A stretch of DNA of 64,000 nucleotides, taken from NCBI GenBank assembly GCA_032690845.1, contig CM064430.1, forward strand, positions 4,264,949 through 4,328,948, written 5' to 3'. Position numbers and translations under genes: made by a program. Below the pieces are notes generated by a model that was given only the letters and a program-made list of their open reading frames with translations, was not told where the DNA came from and did no database searches. Of the stretch, positions 1-10,807 are shown one piece after another (position 1 is the first letter of the stretch; every line of letters begins with the position of its first letter). Source of the stretch: Eleusine coracana subsp. coracana. Taxonomy: Eukaryota > Streptophyta > Magnoliopsida > Poales > Poaceae.

Positions 1-47
1 CAACAACTCTTCCACTTACGCCTACTTCTGAAGCGCTATCGTCTAGT

Positions 48-1188
48 GTGCAGCACCAACACCAGATGAAGGTTACTACTTCCGGTGCTAGGAGTGGCTC
101 CTCTACCACAATTATTTGCCACCGCTTCAAGGGCATGGGACATGTCATGAAGGATTGCCCTAGTCGTCATGCTTTCATCGCTACTGCTGATGGGTATGAA
201 AGTTGTAGTGATGTTGAAGATGAATTTGCTCGTATGCCTATCCTTGTTGCAGATTCGACGGAGGAGCAGGAGACACAGCGTGTGTTGACCACTAAGGTGG
301 GACAAGAGGAAGATTAGCAAAACAATAATTTATTCCACATGTACCTCATTGTCGCGGACCGCCGTGTTCTCACCATCATTGATACTAGAAGCTGTAACAA
401 CTTGGTAAGTTCTGATTTGGTAAGCAAGCTTGGCTTGACCACGCATGCACTACATCAGCCCTGCCACATCAAATGGTTCTACAATAGTGGTATGACATAG
501 GTAACTCGATTAGCACGCATAAACTTTTCAGTAGGTTCTTATCAAGACTGTTGATTTTCATGTTGTACCTATGCAAGCATGTTCGCTTTTATTTGGCCGT
601 CCATGGGAATATGATACGGATGCTGCCCACCATGGTAGAACTAATACATATACTTTCATGCATAAGGACAGGAATATTACTTTGCGTCCGTTATTGCCTA
701 CTGATATTAGAAATCATTTTAAACTGCTTCCTGAAAATACTGAGAATAAACATGATAACAAACAACTTTCTGCTGTTAAACATAAGGCTATTCAGTTAAA
801 GGGAGGTGCTTTTCTTGCTATGACATCTACTTTTGTTGAACTTCATGATAATCATGATGCACCTTGCTATACTATGCTTTGTGGTGTTATATCTTCTATC
901 GATGATCATGTATCTTGTACTTTGCATTCTGCTAGTACTAACCTTTTGCAGGAGATTGATGATGAGATGGAGTCGAGGGCGACTCCAATTCAAGAAGGGG
1001 AGGATGATGAGGGCATCACCATTCTGGATACGCGCATATCATGGCCTTCCCCAAGTTACAAGTCGTCACCAACTCGGTCGCCGCGTTCATCTCGGATTCA
1101 GCCGACACCCCTTAACGGTTTTGATGATATCTCCCACATTCGACATCCAAACGAGGCGTTCTTTCATGCGTGGGAAAGGGGACGATGA
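48..1188 (+). pseudogene. Gag-protease-tail remnant of CRM-0
   Basis: Residues of the gag zinc knuckle are visible (CHRFKGMGHVMKDC), with the second cysteine replaced by phenylalanine, so the CCHC finger is broken. A TAG ends this frame at 315-317. A protease-like IIDTRSCNN follows at about 375-400; the CRM copies here have DGG at this place. From 571 to 1188 the frame is open and joins the protease-RT linker (TNLLQE) to the C-terminal ESRATPIQEGEDDE segment, so the large pol deletion is in frame. The last roughly 180 bases lie inside the LTR. No complete protein is encoded. The family is clear from close similarity to CRM-3, but the subfamily is distinct because the LTR is shorter (763 bp). 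Confidence 0.7.
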
Positions 1189-1767
1189 CGCCATCATTTT
1201 GTTTCTGGTCCTAGCTCCAGAAGGGTTGTGACTCATGCTGTGTGACCATGACAAGGCGCTGCGCCACCTATTTTGGGCCAACTTGGCCATGTATTGTGTC
1301 GGGTCGTAAGCCCATGTTGTGGGTGTTCCCCCCTGGTCACCCCAACCCTACGACGCTCCTGGTTCCTACATAAACTCGGTAGCCGCCGTCTTTTAGTTTC
1401 GGGATTTGTTTAGTTCAGTTTTCCAGAGAGAAACTTGATCGAATTATTGTAACTATGGCGACAAGTCCTTTTACAGTAATCCAGAGCCCCTATTCTTGTT
1501 CTACACAACTGTGGCGATTAGTCCTTTTGTGTTTAGAGCTTGAACCTTTTCTTGTGATTTGCTTCATCCATATTTGCAATTTCAGATTGCGTGTTTATCC
1601 TCTCTTGCTTGTGTTCTCAATTTCGCTTGCAAGAACAATTAAGTTGTGCTTGGTGTAACGGTTGCAGGGTTGGATCATGTCTGATTCAAGCCAGATCATT
1701 GATGCCGAGTTCCCTAAATTCAAGTTTATCCCCTTACCTCTCGGAAGATCGGGCCATATCTACATCA
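1005..1767 (+). repeat. 3' LTR of CRM-0
   Basis: It begins TGATGAGGGCATCACC right after a purine tract (AAGAAGGGGAGGA) and ends CTACATCA. These ends match the CRM-3 LTR (TGATGAGGACATC to CCACATCA). Its middle is divergent and shorter than the 922-bp CRM-3 LTR. A TATA-like stretch (CTACATAAAC) lies near 1366-1375. No primer-binding site follows, which fits a 3' rather than a 5' LTR. Confidence 0.75.
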
Positions 1768-2900
1768 ATGTAGGCCTGCTTTATTTCCTTCGGCCATCAA
1801 ACTTCTCTTGGCTCGGTCGATTCTGAACCCTTGTCACTGATCAATGGGACCGGTCCAAATTCTGGTGCCAACACATGCCCCCCGAGTCTAGGGTACAAAA
1901 ACTTTGTGCGCTAGATTCTATCTCCTCGTTTACCGTATGCCTTTCCTGCTCTGCTGCTTCATGACCTAGTAAATACAGCCAGTCGAAAGCCATCCACTCG
2001 TCAGGTCACGCCTTTAGTACACCACCCACCCACTCATGGCCTTTAAATGTGGCCTATCATTCCTGCATTGTCTCGACAGCTGGCTTTACTTTTTGACCAT
2101 CCTCGTGCTTATCCCTTCCCCTCGGGGTCCTATGCAAGTCTTATCGCTTCCTATTCCTTCAATCAAGCGGTGTTTGGATTCCTCAAAGGCTAAATCCAGG
2201 CCCTATAAATAGCTCCTTCCGCCAACCCCCTTTTCCTCATCTTGCTTACCACCTTCAACCATGAGACTCTTATTGAGAGCTTTGATATAAAAGTACCATC
2301 TATCTCCAAACCTACTAAATATTTTGGGGCGAATACTTTTTGCTTCTCGTGCCACCAGAGTCCTCCTTTCAATCCAAAGTCTGTAGATCCTCCTGCCTAG
2401 AAGCCAACCCGCTGTCTCTTCTGCTCCTGGATAGTAGCACGGTTGTCGAAAATGGCATCAGCGGAGCAGCCCTCTCTCCCTCTTGTCCGGTAGGTAATGT
2501 CTGATGACACTACCATTCCTGAAGGAGAAGTGGAGGAAACTGCAAGTGCATTTTTTCTTCTTATATGTACATCCCTCCATGCGCTTGGGATACTATTAGT
2601 TGCATCTTCATTCCCTAGCTGTCATAGAAGAATAGTTTTTATCAAAACTGGGTATCCAGCTTGTTTTTCATCTTTAACATTGACCATTTGTAATCAATGG
2701 AAACCTCCTTTGCCCTGTAAATGTATTAATCTTTGTCTTGCATGCTGTGCTTTTCACCCTTATATTTTTTCCACTAAGGGCAATATCTATGATATCGGCC
2801 GTCTGAAGTTGATGTGTGCACATCGACTGTAAAATACTCACTTTCTTCCCCTGTTCTCACATCCAGATCATCCATCCTCCTCGTGAGATCCCTCAATTTT
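1768..2900 (-). mobile_element. Tat-lineage 3' terminus: LTR start, PPT and 3' UTR (fragment)
   Basis: Read on the minus strand, a 3' untranslated region leads to a purine tract (CTCGGGGGGCA, rc of about 1876-1887) followed by an LTR start TGTGTTGGCACC at 1875. The LTR is cut after about 108 bp by CRM-0. The stretch 1876-2880 aligns with 5262-6240, the 3' UTR of a second Tat copy: the same order of features is visible, such as the CTATAAATAG-like and GATATCGGCCG segments. No coding sequence is present. Confidence 0.6.
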
Positions 2901-3031
2901 GGACCCTAGTCATAATGACCAAAGCCAAAAAAAGAGTGATGTCCATCGTGATGTGGAGGCGTCCTGATCGACTCAGGGCCATGGCCCCATAATGCACTAC
3001 TAGCTTGCTGCCAACACGAACCTCCAGTGTC

Positions 3032-4207
3032 TTACTGTTGTGGCGTGAACATCCAAGCGGGGTCGCCGGAATGTTCTGAGCCTACAGTGTAATCATGGAT
3101 TGGTGATGTAATTCTATCTACGCTAGTGGTGGTATGCCTCGAGCTTTGATGTGTATGTCGATCGGCGGACCTACCAGACATTCCTTCTCTCTGCAACTGT
3201 ATGGTAAGTTCCCAACAACTATACAAATGATAACCTGGGTTAGGAAGCAGGATTTCGTTTGTATAGCCAGGGTAGTAAAAGATAATAGAGCCATTGGGAC
3301 CCTTCTTTAAAGTGTGACCCTGCTCAAGAAATTTGTAATCTATTATGGGTCGGGGCTCAGAAAAATAGTCAATTCTAGTGTTGGATAAAGCCCCGACCCC
3401 TGCAGCAATACGGGTCACTAAAGAAGTGCATTAAATAGGTCCCGATCCTTTAATATAATCTAACCATTGACTAATCATAGCATCAATAGGAGCAATAGGA
3501 ATTTTAGCAATTGCAGCAAACAAGACACGCAATTAATCACTACGAACAGATCTAGTGTCTTGTCTAGGGAACCAAGTCATAGCAAGCCACCTATGCCACA
3601 GTTGTAGAGTTGGGTTGTGAATGTCACTAGTCCTAAGACGTTCACAAGAAAACTCTCCCGAAATCCTTTGCCAAAAAGAACCCTTTTCAAAACCCGTTGT
3701 TGCACCCTCTAAGTTAGTGTTGCATTAACTTCTAAACTTGAGAATGATGCTAAGTTCTTTGTAGATGAGACGGTATTCCTTCCCGAACAGGCGAAAGTAC
3801 CCATCATTATCTTTTAGTGAGGTGCACAAAAACTGGATAGTGAGGAGGCATAAACCCCCCTCAATGATGTGTGCAAATTCGGTCCAACCTAATGCTTTCC
3901 AATTAGAAAGGAACTGAGAGTCCATACCTATAGTGGAGAGTAGGTTGTCATCATATGTCCTGGTATGGACAAGACTGCGGTTGCGTAGGCGGTGGTAGAC
4001 CCGTCTCTCTCATTCATCCAGAAGCTCGAGGTTGGTGTCAGCGAGAAGAACATGTGGCTCATCCTCCTCCATGTTTTCCTCAACGGGCGATAACCTCATT
4101 GGTTCATTCTCAATTGAGAGGCTTATGCTCGATCTATCGTGTGAATGACATGAACTCGAATGCATCACCCGCTGCATCAACGCCATAGCATTCTTCATCT
4201 GCACCAC
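3032..4207 (-). pseudogene. Athila-type ORF1 (gag-like) remnant
   Basis: Minus-strand translation gives a chain of short open stretches resembling the ORF1/gag-like protein of plant Athila Gypsy elements. Visible blocks are WTEFAHIIEGGLCLLTIQFLC with FRLFGKEYRL (about 3725-3925) and LQLWHRWLAMTWFPRQDTR followed by AKIPIAPIDAMISQWLDYI (about 3440-3620). An open frame with a polar Ser/His-rich tail follows (3032-3418). It is broken by stop codons near 3532 and 3437 and by at least one frameshift. No protease or RT follows; the sequence passes into a Tat 3' UTR at about 2900. The Athila assignment rests on remembered conserved blocks and is moderately sure; gag function is inferred. Confidence 0.5.
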
Positions 4208-4499
4208 TTAAGAAAAAACACAAGAACAACTCGAACACGGCTTATGGTTTAGAAAATAAAATCTATCGGCCGTGTGGATCTTGCCAAGATTGCAAAGGAC
4301 TTGAATAATCCAAAACCAAAACAAATTAAAAAGGGAAATATTTTTGGTGGTTTTTGGAATGACAACTTTGGACAAGCAATGTGAGAGCTCAAGAGCAAAT
4401 AAGTGAAGGAAGGAGTGAAATGTGAAGTGAAAATGGTATGGCAAAACACTCTCCCCCGGAAACTCAATTTATAGGAAACAATTCCAAATGGTCAAAAAC
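4208..4499 (-). promoter_or_regulatory. Putative leader/promoter of the minus-strand Athila-like element
   Basis: On the minus strand a TATA-like CTATAAATTG lies near 4465-4475, followed by a pyrimidine-rich, ATG-poor leader that runs to the ORF1 remnant at 4207. This resembles the R/U5 and leader of an LTR element. I could not place the LTR end or a convincing primer-binding site. Chance AT-richness is an alternative. Confidence 0.25.
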
Positions 4500-5261
4500 G
4501 ACTAATGAGGAGCCAAATTCAATCATTGGCAAAAGAGGGCAATCGACTTCTAGTATTCAGTAATAAATAGGCAAAACACTGAGAAGACGATCGAACCGTG
4601 ATAACCGGTCGGCTAAATGTCCTGACAGAACTCTATCGACTCTGCCTATAAACAGATCAAATCTAACCCTACCAACCTAGCAAGAGATCAAAGTCTATGC
4701 AGTCTTGCTGATTCGAACAGATCGAACTTAATCGATACAGTGTTCAAACACGACAAATAGAGCTAGATTTAATCTAATTATAGATTGGATCAATTGAGTG
4801 ACTCGAATAAAAGCTCTAAAATCAGGCCTATAAAACCCATAGAAATCACAGAATATCGGACCTAACCGAGACTGTAATGCAATCTAAGTCGATAATACGA
4901 GCCAAATAAAGATCTAATTACCAAATAACTAGCAATTTCAATGATAACAACTAGAATATCAACTTAATGAGAAAGTACTAGCTGAAGTCAAAGAAATTAT
5001 CGAGGGTGACTAATCCAAGTCTCTTGCCGAGATCGGAGCCAATGCAGCCCGCGCGAGACGAGGATGTCATCAAGAAACAAGTTTGGCGATGCACCAAATT
5101 ATATTGAAAGAAAGTGTTAACTTTTCTCATACAAATCCTATTACATATTTATAGCCCCATGTAGGGGAAATCTGACCCGACTCAGTCAAGACTCTAACAA
5201 ACTGATTTCGCTTATTTAAACTAAATCTAAACTAGAAAATAGAAAGAGGTAAAATAAAACA
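4500..5261 (-). repeat. Probable 3' LTR of Tat-1 (minus strand, distal end not placed)
   Basis: It starts at 5261 on the minus strand with TGTTTTATTTTACC, directly after a purine tract. A TATA box (GGGGCTATAAATATG, rc of about 5143-5157) is followed by the U5-like motif TTTCAATATAATTTGGTGCATCGCC. The rest is AT-rich with no open frame. The LTR end was not identified, so the left limit is a guess. A different LTR start (TGTGTTGGC) follows the homologous 3' UTR at 1875, so the two Tat copies belong to different subfamilies or one is chimeric. Confidence 0.45.
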
Positions 5262-5276
5262 TGCCCCCCCCCGAGC
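5262..5276 (-). other. Polypurine tract of Tat-1
   Basis: The minus strand reads CCGGCTCGGGGGGGGGCA immediately before the LTR TG dinucleotide at 5261-5260. The position and purine content are those of a plus-strand primer. Confidence 0.55.
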
Positions 5277-5904
5277 CGGGGTATGAGAACTTCGTGCGCT
5301 GGATTCTATCTCCTCGTTTACCATGTGCCTTTCCTGCCCTGCTGCTTCATGACCTAGTAAATGCAGCCAGTCAGGAGCCATCCACTCATCAGGTCACACC
5401 TTTAGTACACCACCCAACCACTCGTGGCCTTTAAATGTGGCATGACATTCGTGCGTCGTCTCCACTACTGGCTGTCCTTTTTGATCGTCCTCGTGCTTAT
5501 CCCTTCCCCTCGGGTTCCTACGCAAGCCTTATCGCTTCCTATTCCTTCAATGAAACGGTGTTTGGATTCCTCAAAGGCTAAATCCAGGACCTATAAGTAG
5601 CTTCTTCTTCCAGCACCCTTTTCCTCATCTTGCTTACCACCTTCAACCATGGGACTCTTATTGAGAGCTTTGATAGAAAAGTACCATCTATCTCCAAACA
5701 TAATGAATATTTTGTGGTGAATACTTTTCGCTTCTCTTGCCCCCAGAGTCCTACTTTCAATCCAAAGTCTGCAGGTCCTCCTGCCTAGAAGCCAACCCGT
5801 TGGCTCTTCTGCTCCTGGATAGCAGCACGGGTGTCAAAAATGGCATCGGCGGAGCAGCCCTCTCTCCCTCTTGTCCAGCGGGTAATGTCTGATGACATTG
5901 CCAT

Positions 5905-7293
5905 TCCTGAAGGGAAGCAGAGGAAGCTGCTAGTGCATTTTTTGTTCTTATATGTACCTCCCTCCATGCGCTTGGGATACTATTATTTACATCTTCATCC
6001 CCTAGTTGTCATAGAAGAATAGGTTTTACCGAAATTGGGTATCCAGCTTGTTTTTCATCTTTAACATCGACCATCTTTAATCAATGGAAACCTCCTCTGC
6101 TCTATAAATGTATTAATTTTTGTCTTGCATGTTGTGCTTTTCTTTTTTATATTTTTTCCGCTAAGGGCGATATCTGTGATATCGGCTGTCTAAAGTCGTT
6201 GTGTGCACATCGGCTGTAAAACACTCACTTTCTTCTTCTTCAATCTTTTATTTTTTCTGCTAATAATGATATTTCCATATTGGCCATGATCAAGCACTCA
6301 AGATCCTGAGCCAACCCAAATGCTTGGATGATATATCTTTATATATTTACCATTAATTGCTCTCCCAAACTCTTCTCCATCTAATCCTTGTAAGAAATAT
6401 GCATTGCTGGACGCACATCGACTCACTTTAAATCGTCCTTTCCAAGTTGGAGACCATTTTCCAAATCGACTATCTCTAGAGCCGATGGGCATAATTAACT
6501 TTTAGACAAGTTCGCCTTCTACAAAACTCTTGGGCACCACCTTTTTGCTGTAAAATCTAGGCACGTGAGCTTTATTCTTTTGAATTTTCTCCAAGGCCCT
6601 CATTCCTGAAGGGAAGCAGAGGAAGCTGCTAGTGCATTTTTTGTTCTTATATGTACCTCCCTCCATGCGCTTGGGATACTATTATTTACATCTTCATCCC
6701 CTAGTTGTCATAGAAGAATAGGTTTTACCGAAATTGGGTATCCAGCTTGTTTTTCATCTTTAACATCGACCATCTTTAATCAATGGAAACCTCCTCTGCT
6801 CTATAAATGTATTAATTTTTGTCTTGCATGTTGTGCTTTTCTTTTTTATATTTTTTTCGCTAAGGGCGATATCTATGATATCGGCTGTCTAAAGTCGTTG
6901 TGTGCACATCGGCTGTAAAACACTCACTTACTTCTTCTTCAATCTTTTATTTTTTCTGGTAATAATGATATTTCCATATTGGCCGTGATCGAGCACTCAA
7001 GATCCTGAGCCAACCCAAATGCTTGGATGATATATCTTTAAATATTTACCATTAATCGCTCTCCCAAACTCTTCTCCATCTAATCCTTGTAAGAAATATG
7101 CATTGCCGGACGCACATCGACTCACTTTAAATGGTCATTTCCAAGTTGGAGACCATTTTCCAAATCGACTATCTCTAGAGCCGATGGGCATAATTAACTT
7201 TTAGACAAGATCGCCTTCTACAAAACTCTTGGGCACCACCTTTTTGCTGTAAAATCTAGGCACGCGAGCTTTATTCTTTTGAATTTTCTCCAA
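5905..7293. repeat. Direct tandem duplication, two copies of about 693 bp
   Basis: The segment from about 5905 to 6598 is repeated from about 6599 to 7293. The junction is near 6596-6606, where CCCTCATTC of one end meets CATTCCTGAAGG of the other, giving a CATTC microhomology. By eye I count about 13 differences, so roughly 2% divergence. The unit contains the pol C-terminus and part of the 3' UTR of Tat-1, so two pol ends lie in series. Confidence 0.85.
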
Positions 7294-8638
7294 GGCCCTC
7301 ATTCGATGCTGCACGACATCTTCTAACTCATCAAACATAACCTGCCTATAATCATCGACTGATAATTGATCTTAGGTTGCTCGTCAATCTTCCTTTTGAT
7401 AAGCTTGATCAAACTCTTGTTAGATGCTTCTGCCTGACCATTGTCTTTAGCATAATAAGGCGATGAATTCAACAACTTGACTCCATACTATCGGCAAAGC
7501 TTTGAAACTCTTCCGAAGTAAACATAGAACTCTGGTCAGTAGTAATAGTCTATGACACACCAAACCTATAAATAATATGCACCTTCACAAAGTTGATTAC
7601 ATCGTTAGTTCTCACATTCTTCATCGGCACTGTTTCAACCCACTTTGTGAAATAATCTGTCACTGCCAGAATATAATTGTGACCTTTGCTTGATGCTGAA
7701 TAAATTTGGCCAATCATTCCTATCCTCTAAACGGCAAGGCTTAATAATCGGATTCATAGCTGATGTCGGCGCTCTTTGAATTGCTCCAAATTTCTAGCAA
7801 TCTTGACACCCCTTGTAATACTTGAAGCAATCTTCTAGCATACTTGGCCAAAAATACCCAGTCCTTTTCAACAACCATCTCATTTTATGGGCCGATTGAT
7901 GGGTACCACAAATGCCTTCATGGACTTCGCACATAACCACCTTGGCTTCTTCTTGACTAAACATTTTAATAATACACCATGAATCATCCGATAATAAAGC
8001 TTTTCTTCTAATAAAACATACCTCAACGCCATGTATCAGATTTTACGAGGAGTGTGCTGCGCTAGATCTTTGTGATACTGCACTATCTTGGTCCTCCAAT
8101 CTTCTTCATCAACATTGATTTCATCGACATCAGCTTGCCTAGCTTCATCAACATCAACCTTATTGACACTAACTTGCTTGGCTTCATCGACATCGGCAAT
8201 TTCAACAATTGTACCATCAGTATTTAGGTTATATCTCGATGCCTTATGTGCCAAATCATTTGCCTCCATATTTTGCTCCTTCGGGACATGCTTGAAACTC
8301 ACTTCCTTGAAGCGTCGTATCACATCCTGACACTCGGCATAAAACAACCTTAGAATATCATCTCTACATTCAAAATCTCCTGCAAACTGCCTGAGTACCA
8401 ACAACAAATCACCAATGATTTCAACGAAATCAGCCCCAGCTTCTCGCAAAATTTGCAGACCTTTGAGAACAGCTCTATACTCAACTTGATTGTTAGTTGA
8501 TACCTCCACAATGAATGCAAACTCAAATCTTGCCCCCCGAGGCGATATGATGACGAGCCCAATACCACATCCATCCTTGCATACAAAACCACTGAAAAAC
8601 AGCAACCATGGTATCGACTCCACCACCGACATATTTGA
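6298..8638 (-). pseudogene. Tat-1 pol remnant: aRNase H and integrase
   Basis: The frame 8036-8638 holds an archaeal-type RNase H: GCGIGLVIISPRGARF, a NNQVEYRAVL block carrying the catalytic Glu, and HVPKEQNMEANDLAHKAS near the end. The first Asp region reads FSG where the family has DGS or similar, so the active site is probably damaged. An acidic linker with repeated VDEA units follows, then DWRTKIVQYHKD at the start of the integrase region. Integrase core traces (YILAVTDYFTKWVETVP, YRFGV, TTDQSSMF) occur at about 7545-7700 among stops and frameshifts. The C-terminus reads KWSPTWKGRFKV ... NGKYIKIYHPSIW (6298-6492), typical of the Tat pol end. The open frame continues past 8638 into CRM-1 only by chance. 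It cannot be functional. Confidence 0.65.
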
Positions 8639-9554
8639 TGATGAGGACATCACTCCTATAGATACACACAACACTTTTCCAATTCTGGACTTGCAAGGTC
8701 CAATGACTAGAGCTCATGCACAACAACTAAATTTAGAGGTGAGCTCGTTCCTACGTTCTTTGTTATATGTTACTTTTGAGAATGGTTTTCTACCCAATGA
8801 TTATATTATGGTTAGAAACCATGGAGAGGACCAGAAGATGATGGGAGAAGGACTTGGGAACGTGGAGGATCAGCAAGGACTTGGAAGCCAAGGTGAAGGC
8901 CCAATCAAAACTGACTTCGAGTCTATTTCGGGGCCTAGGACCAATCTGCACTAAAACGGACACCCAGGATGCATACGGACTCAGATTTGGACGATTTACA
9001 TATGCACGGAAAGATAAGGAGAAGACCTTTTCAATGCCGACGGCTTCATTCAAAATTTATCCGGAGCCATTGGGAATCATCAAAACAAGAGAGGGTCCAG
9101 AATCTGTGTCGATGCTGCGTCGCCTGTTTTTGGACTTTGGCCTTTGTATCCAGTTCAGCCCAATTAGGACTGCGTCCAGAGGGTCTTGCATGACCCTAGG
9201 GCCTTTATATACAGCTTCCACTGCACCATTAGGGTTTGGATTTTTCTTAGATTATTTTGTTCATAACAGTTTCACCATCACATCGGTTTGTGAGACCCCA
9301 ACTTTGTGAGTTTAATCATACATCTGCGATTGTGTTGCATTCTTCATTGTTCTTGCTTGTGTTCTTGATTCACAGTGAGGGATTAGTCTTCTCAGCAATC
9401 ATCCTTGGACGGTTAATAACCAGAGGAGACGTTGTGTTGTGATTGCGGGGTTCTGAACATGTTGTTTAGGAGCTGGATCGATTTGTGTTTCGCCTCCGCC
9501 CAAATCAAGATTTATCAGAACCTTTTGGAAGATCGGGAACCCTTGTCTACATCA
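8639..9554 (+). repeat. 5' LTR of CRM-1
   Basis: It runs from TGATGAGGACATCACTCC to TACATCA, 916 bp, and aligns end to end with the 922-bp CRM-3 LTR. The first 316 bp encode the polyprotein tail with a degenerate CR motif (GPMTRAHAQQLNLEVSSFL). A TATA box (CTTTATATACAGC) lies at about 9204-9216. It is visibly more diverged from CRM-3 than the CRM-3 LTRs are from each other, so CRM-1 is older. Confidence 0.85.
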
Positions 9555-9556
9555 AG

Positions 9557-9568
9557 TGGTATCAAATC
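9557..9568 (+). other. Primer-binding site of CRM-1 (degenerate)
   Basis: TGGTATCAAATC lies two bases after the LTR end. The canonical initiator tRNA-Met site is TGGTATCAGAGC; two bases are changed. Confidence 0.7.
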
Positions 9569-10498
9569 TTCAGGTGCACCGTTAGGTTCGCACTACCCTT
9601 TAGTTTTGTTTTTGTGTTCTTCCTATCGTCCACAGAAAAGCAAAAAAAAATGCCCCCCCCATAACCACGTGTTTAGCCTTTGCATATTTCGATTTAAAAG
9701 TCCGCAGTGTTGAGTTTGTGCCCTAGTTCTTGATTAGTCGCTTGTTTAGTTTGTGTTTTTGTTGTCTATAGTGTTTCCATTGCAACCCTAGCCACCATCC
9801 CCTCTCACCACCCTCTGTTTTTGTCGGCTTTGTGTGCTAGGGTTGATTGATCAACACGCCCACCCTAATCCCGCCCTAAATCCACCATCAACACCTCGGA
9901 CCAGTTCCCACAAAATCCACTTTTCGCTGCATCTACCCCGTCAAAAAATCCCTACCCAACCCCAAACCCCACTCGGGTTTCACTCAAACCCCAGATTTCT
10001 TCAAAACCGGTTCCGACACACCTTCCGTAAAATAGCCATAACTTTTCGCTCGGTTGTCCGTTTTGGTTAAAATTTTAACAGGAGCTTCGTGACTTGAAAA
10101 GGGGCCTCCCCAAAACATCACAGGCCGTTTGCCCTTCTCAAAAAAATAAAAAAAATAGGAATGATAAAGAAAAAAATCATTCAAGTTGAAACCCGACGTT
10201 TTCTAAAACTTGTACAATTTCTATAGGCTACATCCTACCTCTGTTTGAGCTGAAATTTTCTATGAATTCTCTCCCAATGCCACTAAGTTGGAAAAAATAT
10301 CAAAAAAATAAAATAAAATAAAAAATAAATTTGGGATTTCTACTAGTGCTCCATCTACGTCCCTGGAATTTGGAGATTTGACTATTTTACACATAGCCCC
10401 CTATTGTGCTCAATTTTCCTTCCATACTTGTTTTTGCCATTGCTATCACTACTGTTCTAGGACATAATTAGACCAACAACTAAGAATAAGTTACTTAG

Positions 10499-10592
<94 letters not shown>

Positions 10593-10807
10593 CCTTCCTA
10601 GCTCTACATATTTCTTCTAGATAGCACATAGGTTATTTTGTAACCCTTGCATCTATGGAACACACCTTCCTGGTATTCTTTGCTTTGCTTTTCAGAACTT
10701 TGTAAGAGCTTTGTAAGGAGCTCCCTTTTGTTGTGTTGAGAGACACCACTGCTTAGTAGTTTTGTAGGGATAACCTTCACTGTTTGTTTCATGTTTTGGT
10801 GTTTGTG
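9569..10807 (+). other. CRM-1 untranslated leader
   Basis: This non-coding stretch matches the leaders of CRM-2 (22380-23510) and CRM-3 (35551-36323 plus 37115-37480). Shared blocks include a C-rich ACCCTAA-like part, a GCCATAACTTTTCGCTCGG block, A-rich runs and a GCTTAG...TAGGGATAACC block before gag. A long AT microsatellite is inserted at 10500-10590. I see no gene in it. Confidence 0.7.
10500..10590. repeat. (AT)n microsatellite, about 45 units
   Basis: It is an uninterrupted AT run of about 90 bases inside the CRM-1 leader, absent from the corresponding place in CRM-2 and CRM-3. Confidence 0.95.

Larger units (their letters stand above)
1..1767 (+). mobile_element. CRM-0: 3' part of a non-autonomous CRM-type Ty3/Gypsy retrotransposon
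   Basis: The window opens inside a CRM-lineage element. What remains is a gag zinc-knuckle remnant, a protease remnant, a polyprotein tail, a polypurine tract at about 991-1004 and an LTR at 1005-1767. Reverse transcriptase, RNase H and integrase are absent: the sequence passes from the protease-RT linker straight to the C-terminal tail near 955-965. Relative to CRM-3 in this window, about 2.6 kb is missing. The 3' LTR ends in CATCA and is followed at once by Tat-type sequence, so the element lies inside a Tat LTR. Its 5' end is outside the window, so the target duplication cannot be checked. Confidence 0.75.
5277..8638 (-). mobile_element. Tat-1: 3' half of a Tat-lineage Gypsy element (minus strand)
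   Basis: On the minus strand the order is archaeal-type RNase H (8036-8638), integrase remnants (about 7300-8030), pol C-terminus (6298-6492 and again at about 6990-7190), 3' UTR and polypurine tract. A second RNase H between RT and integrase is diagnostic of the Tat lineage. The 5' part (gag, protease, RT) is lost where CRM-1 begins at 8639. A direct 0.69-kb duplication affects the pol end. Confidence 0.65.

Noticed and set aside
8639..8947. Polyprotein-tail coding sequence directly upstream of LTR-like sequence at 8639, 21445 and 34614, suggesting head-to-tail fused retroelements
   Set aside because: The CRM LTR itself starts at TGATGAGG and includes the coding tail, as shown by the PPT at 42189-42201 and the GGCTC duplication. 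These are ordinary 5' LTRs.
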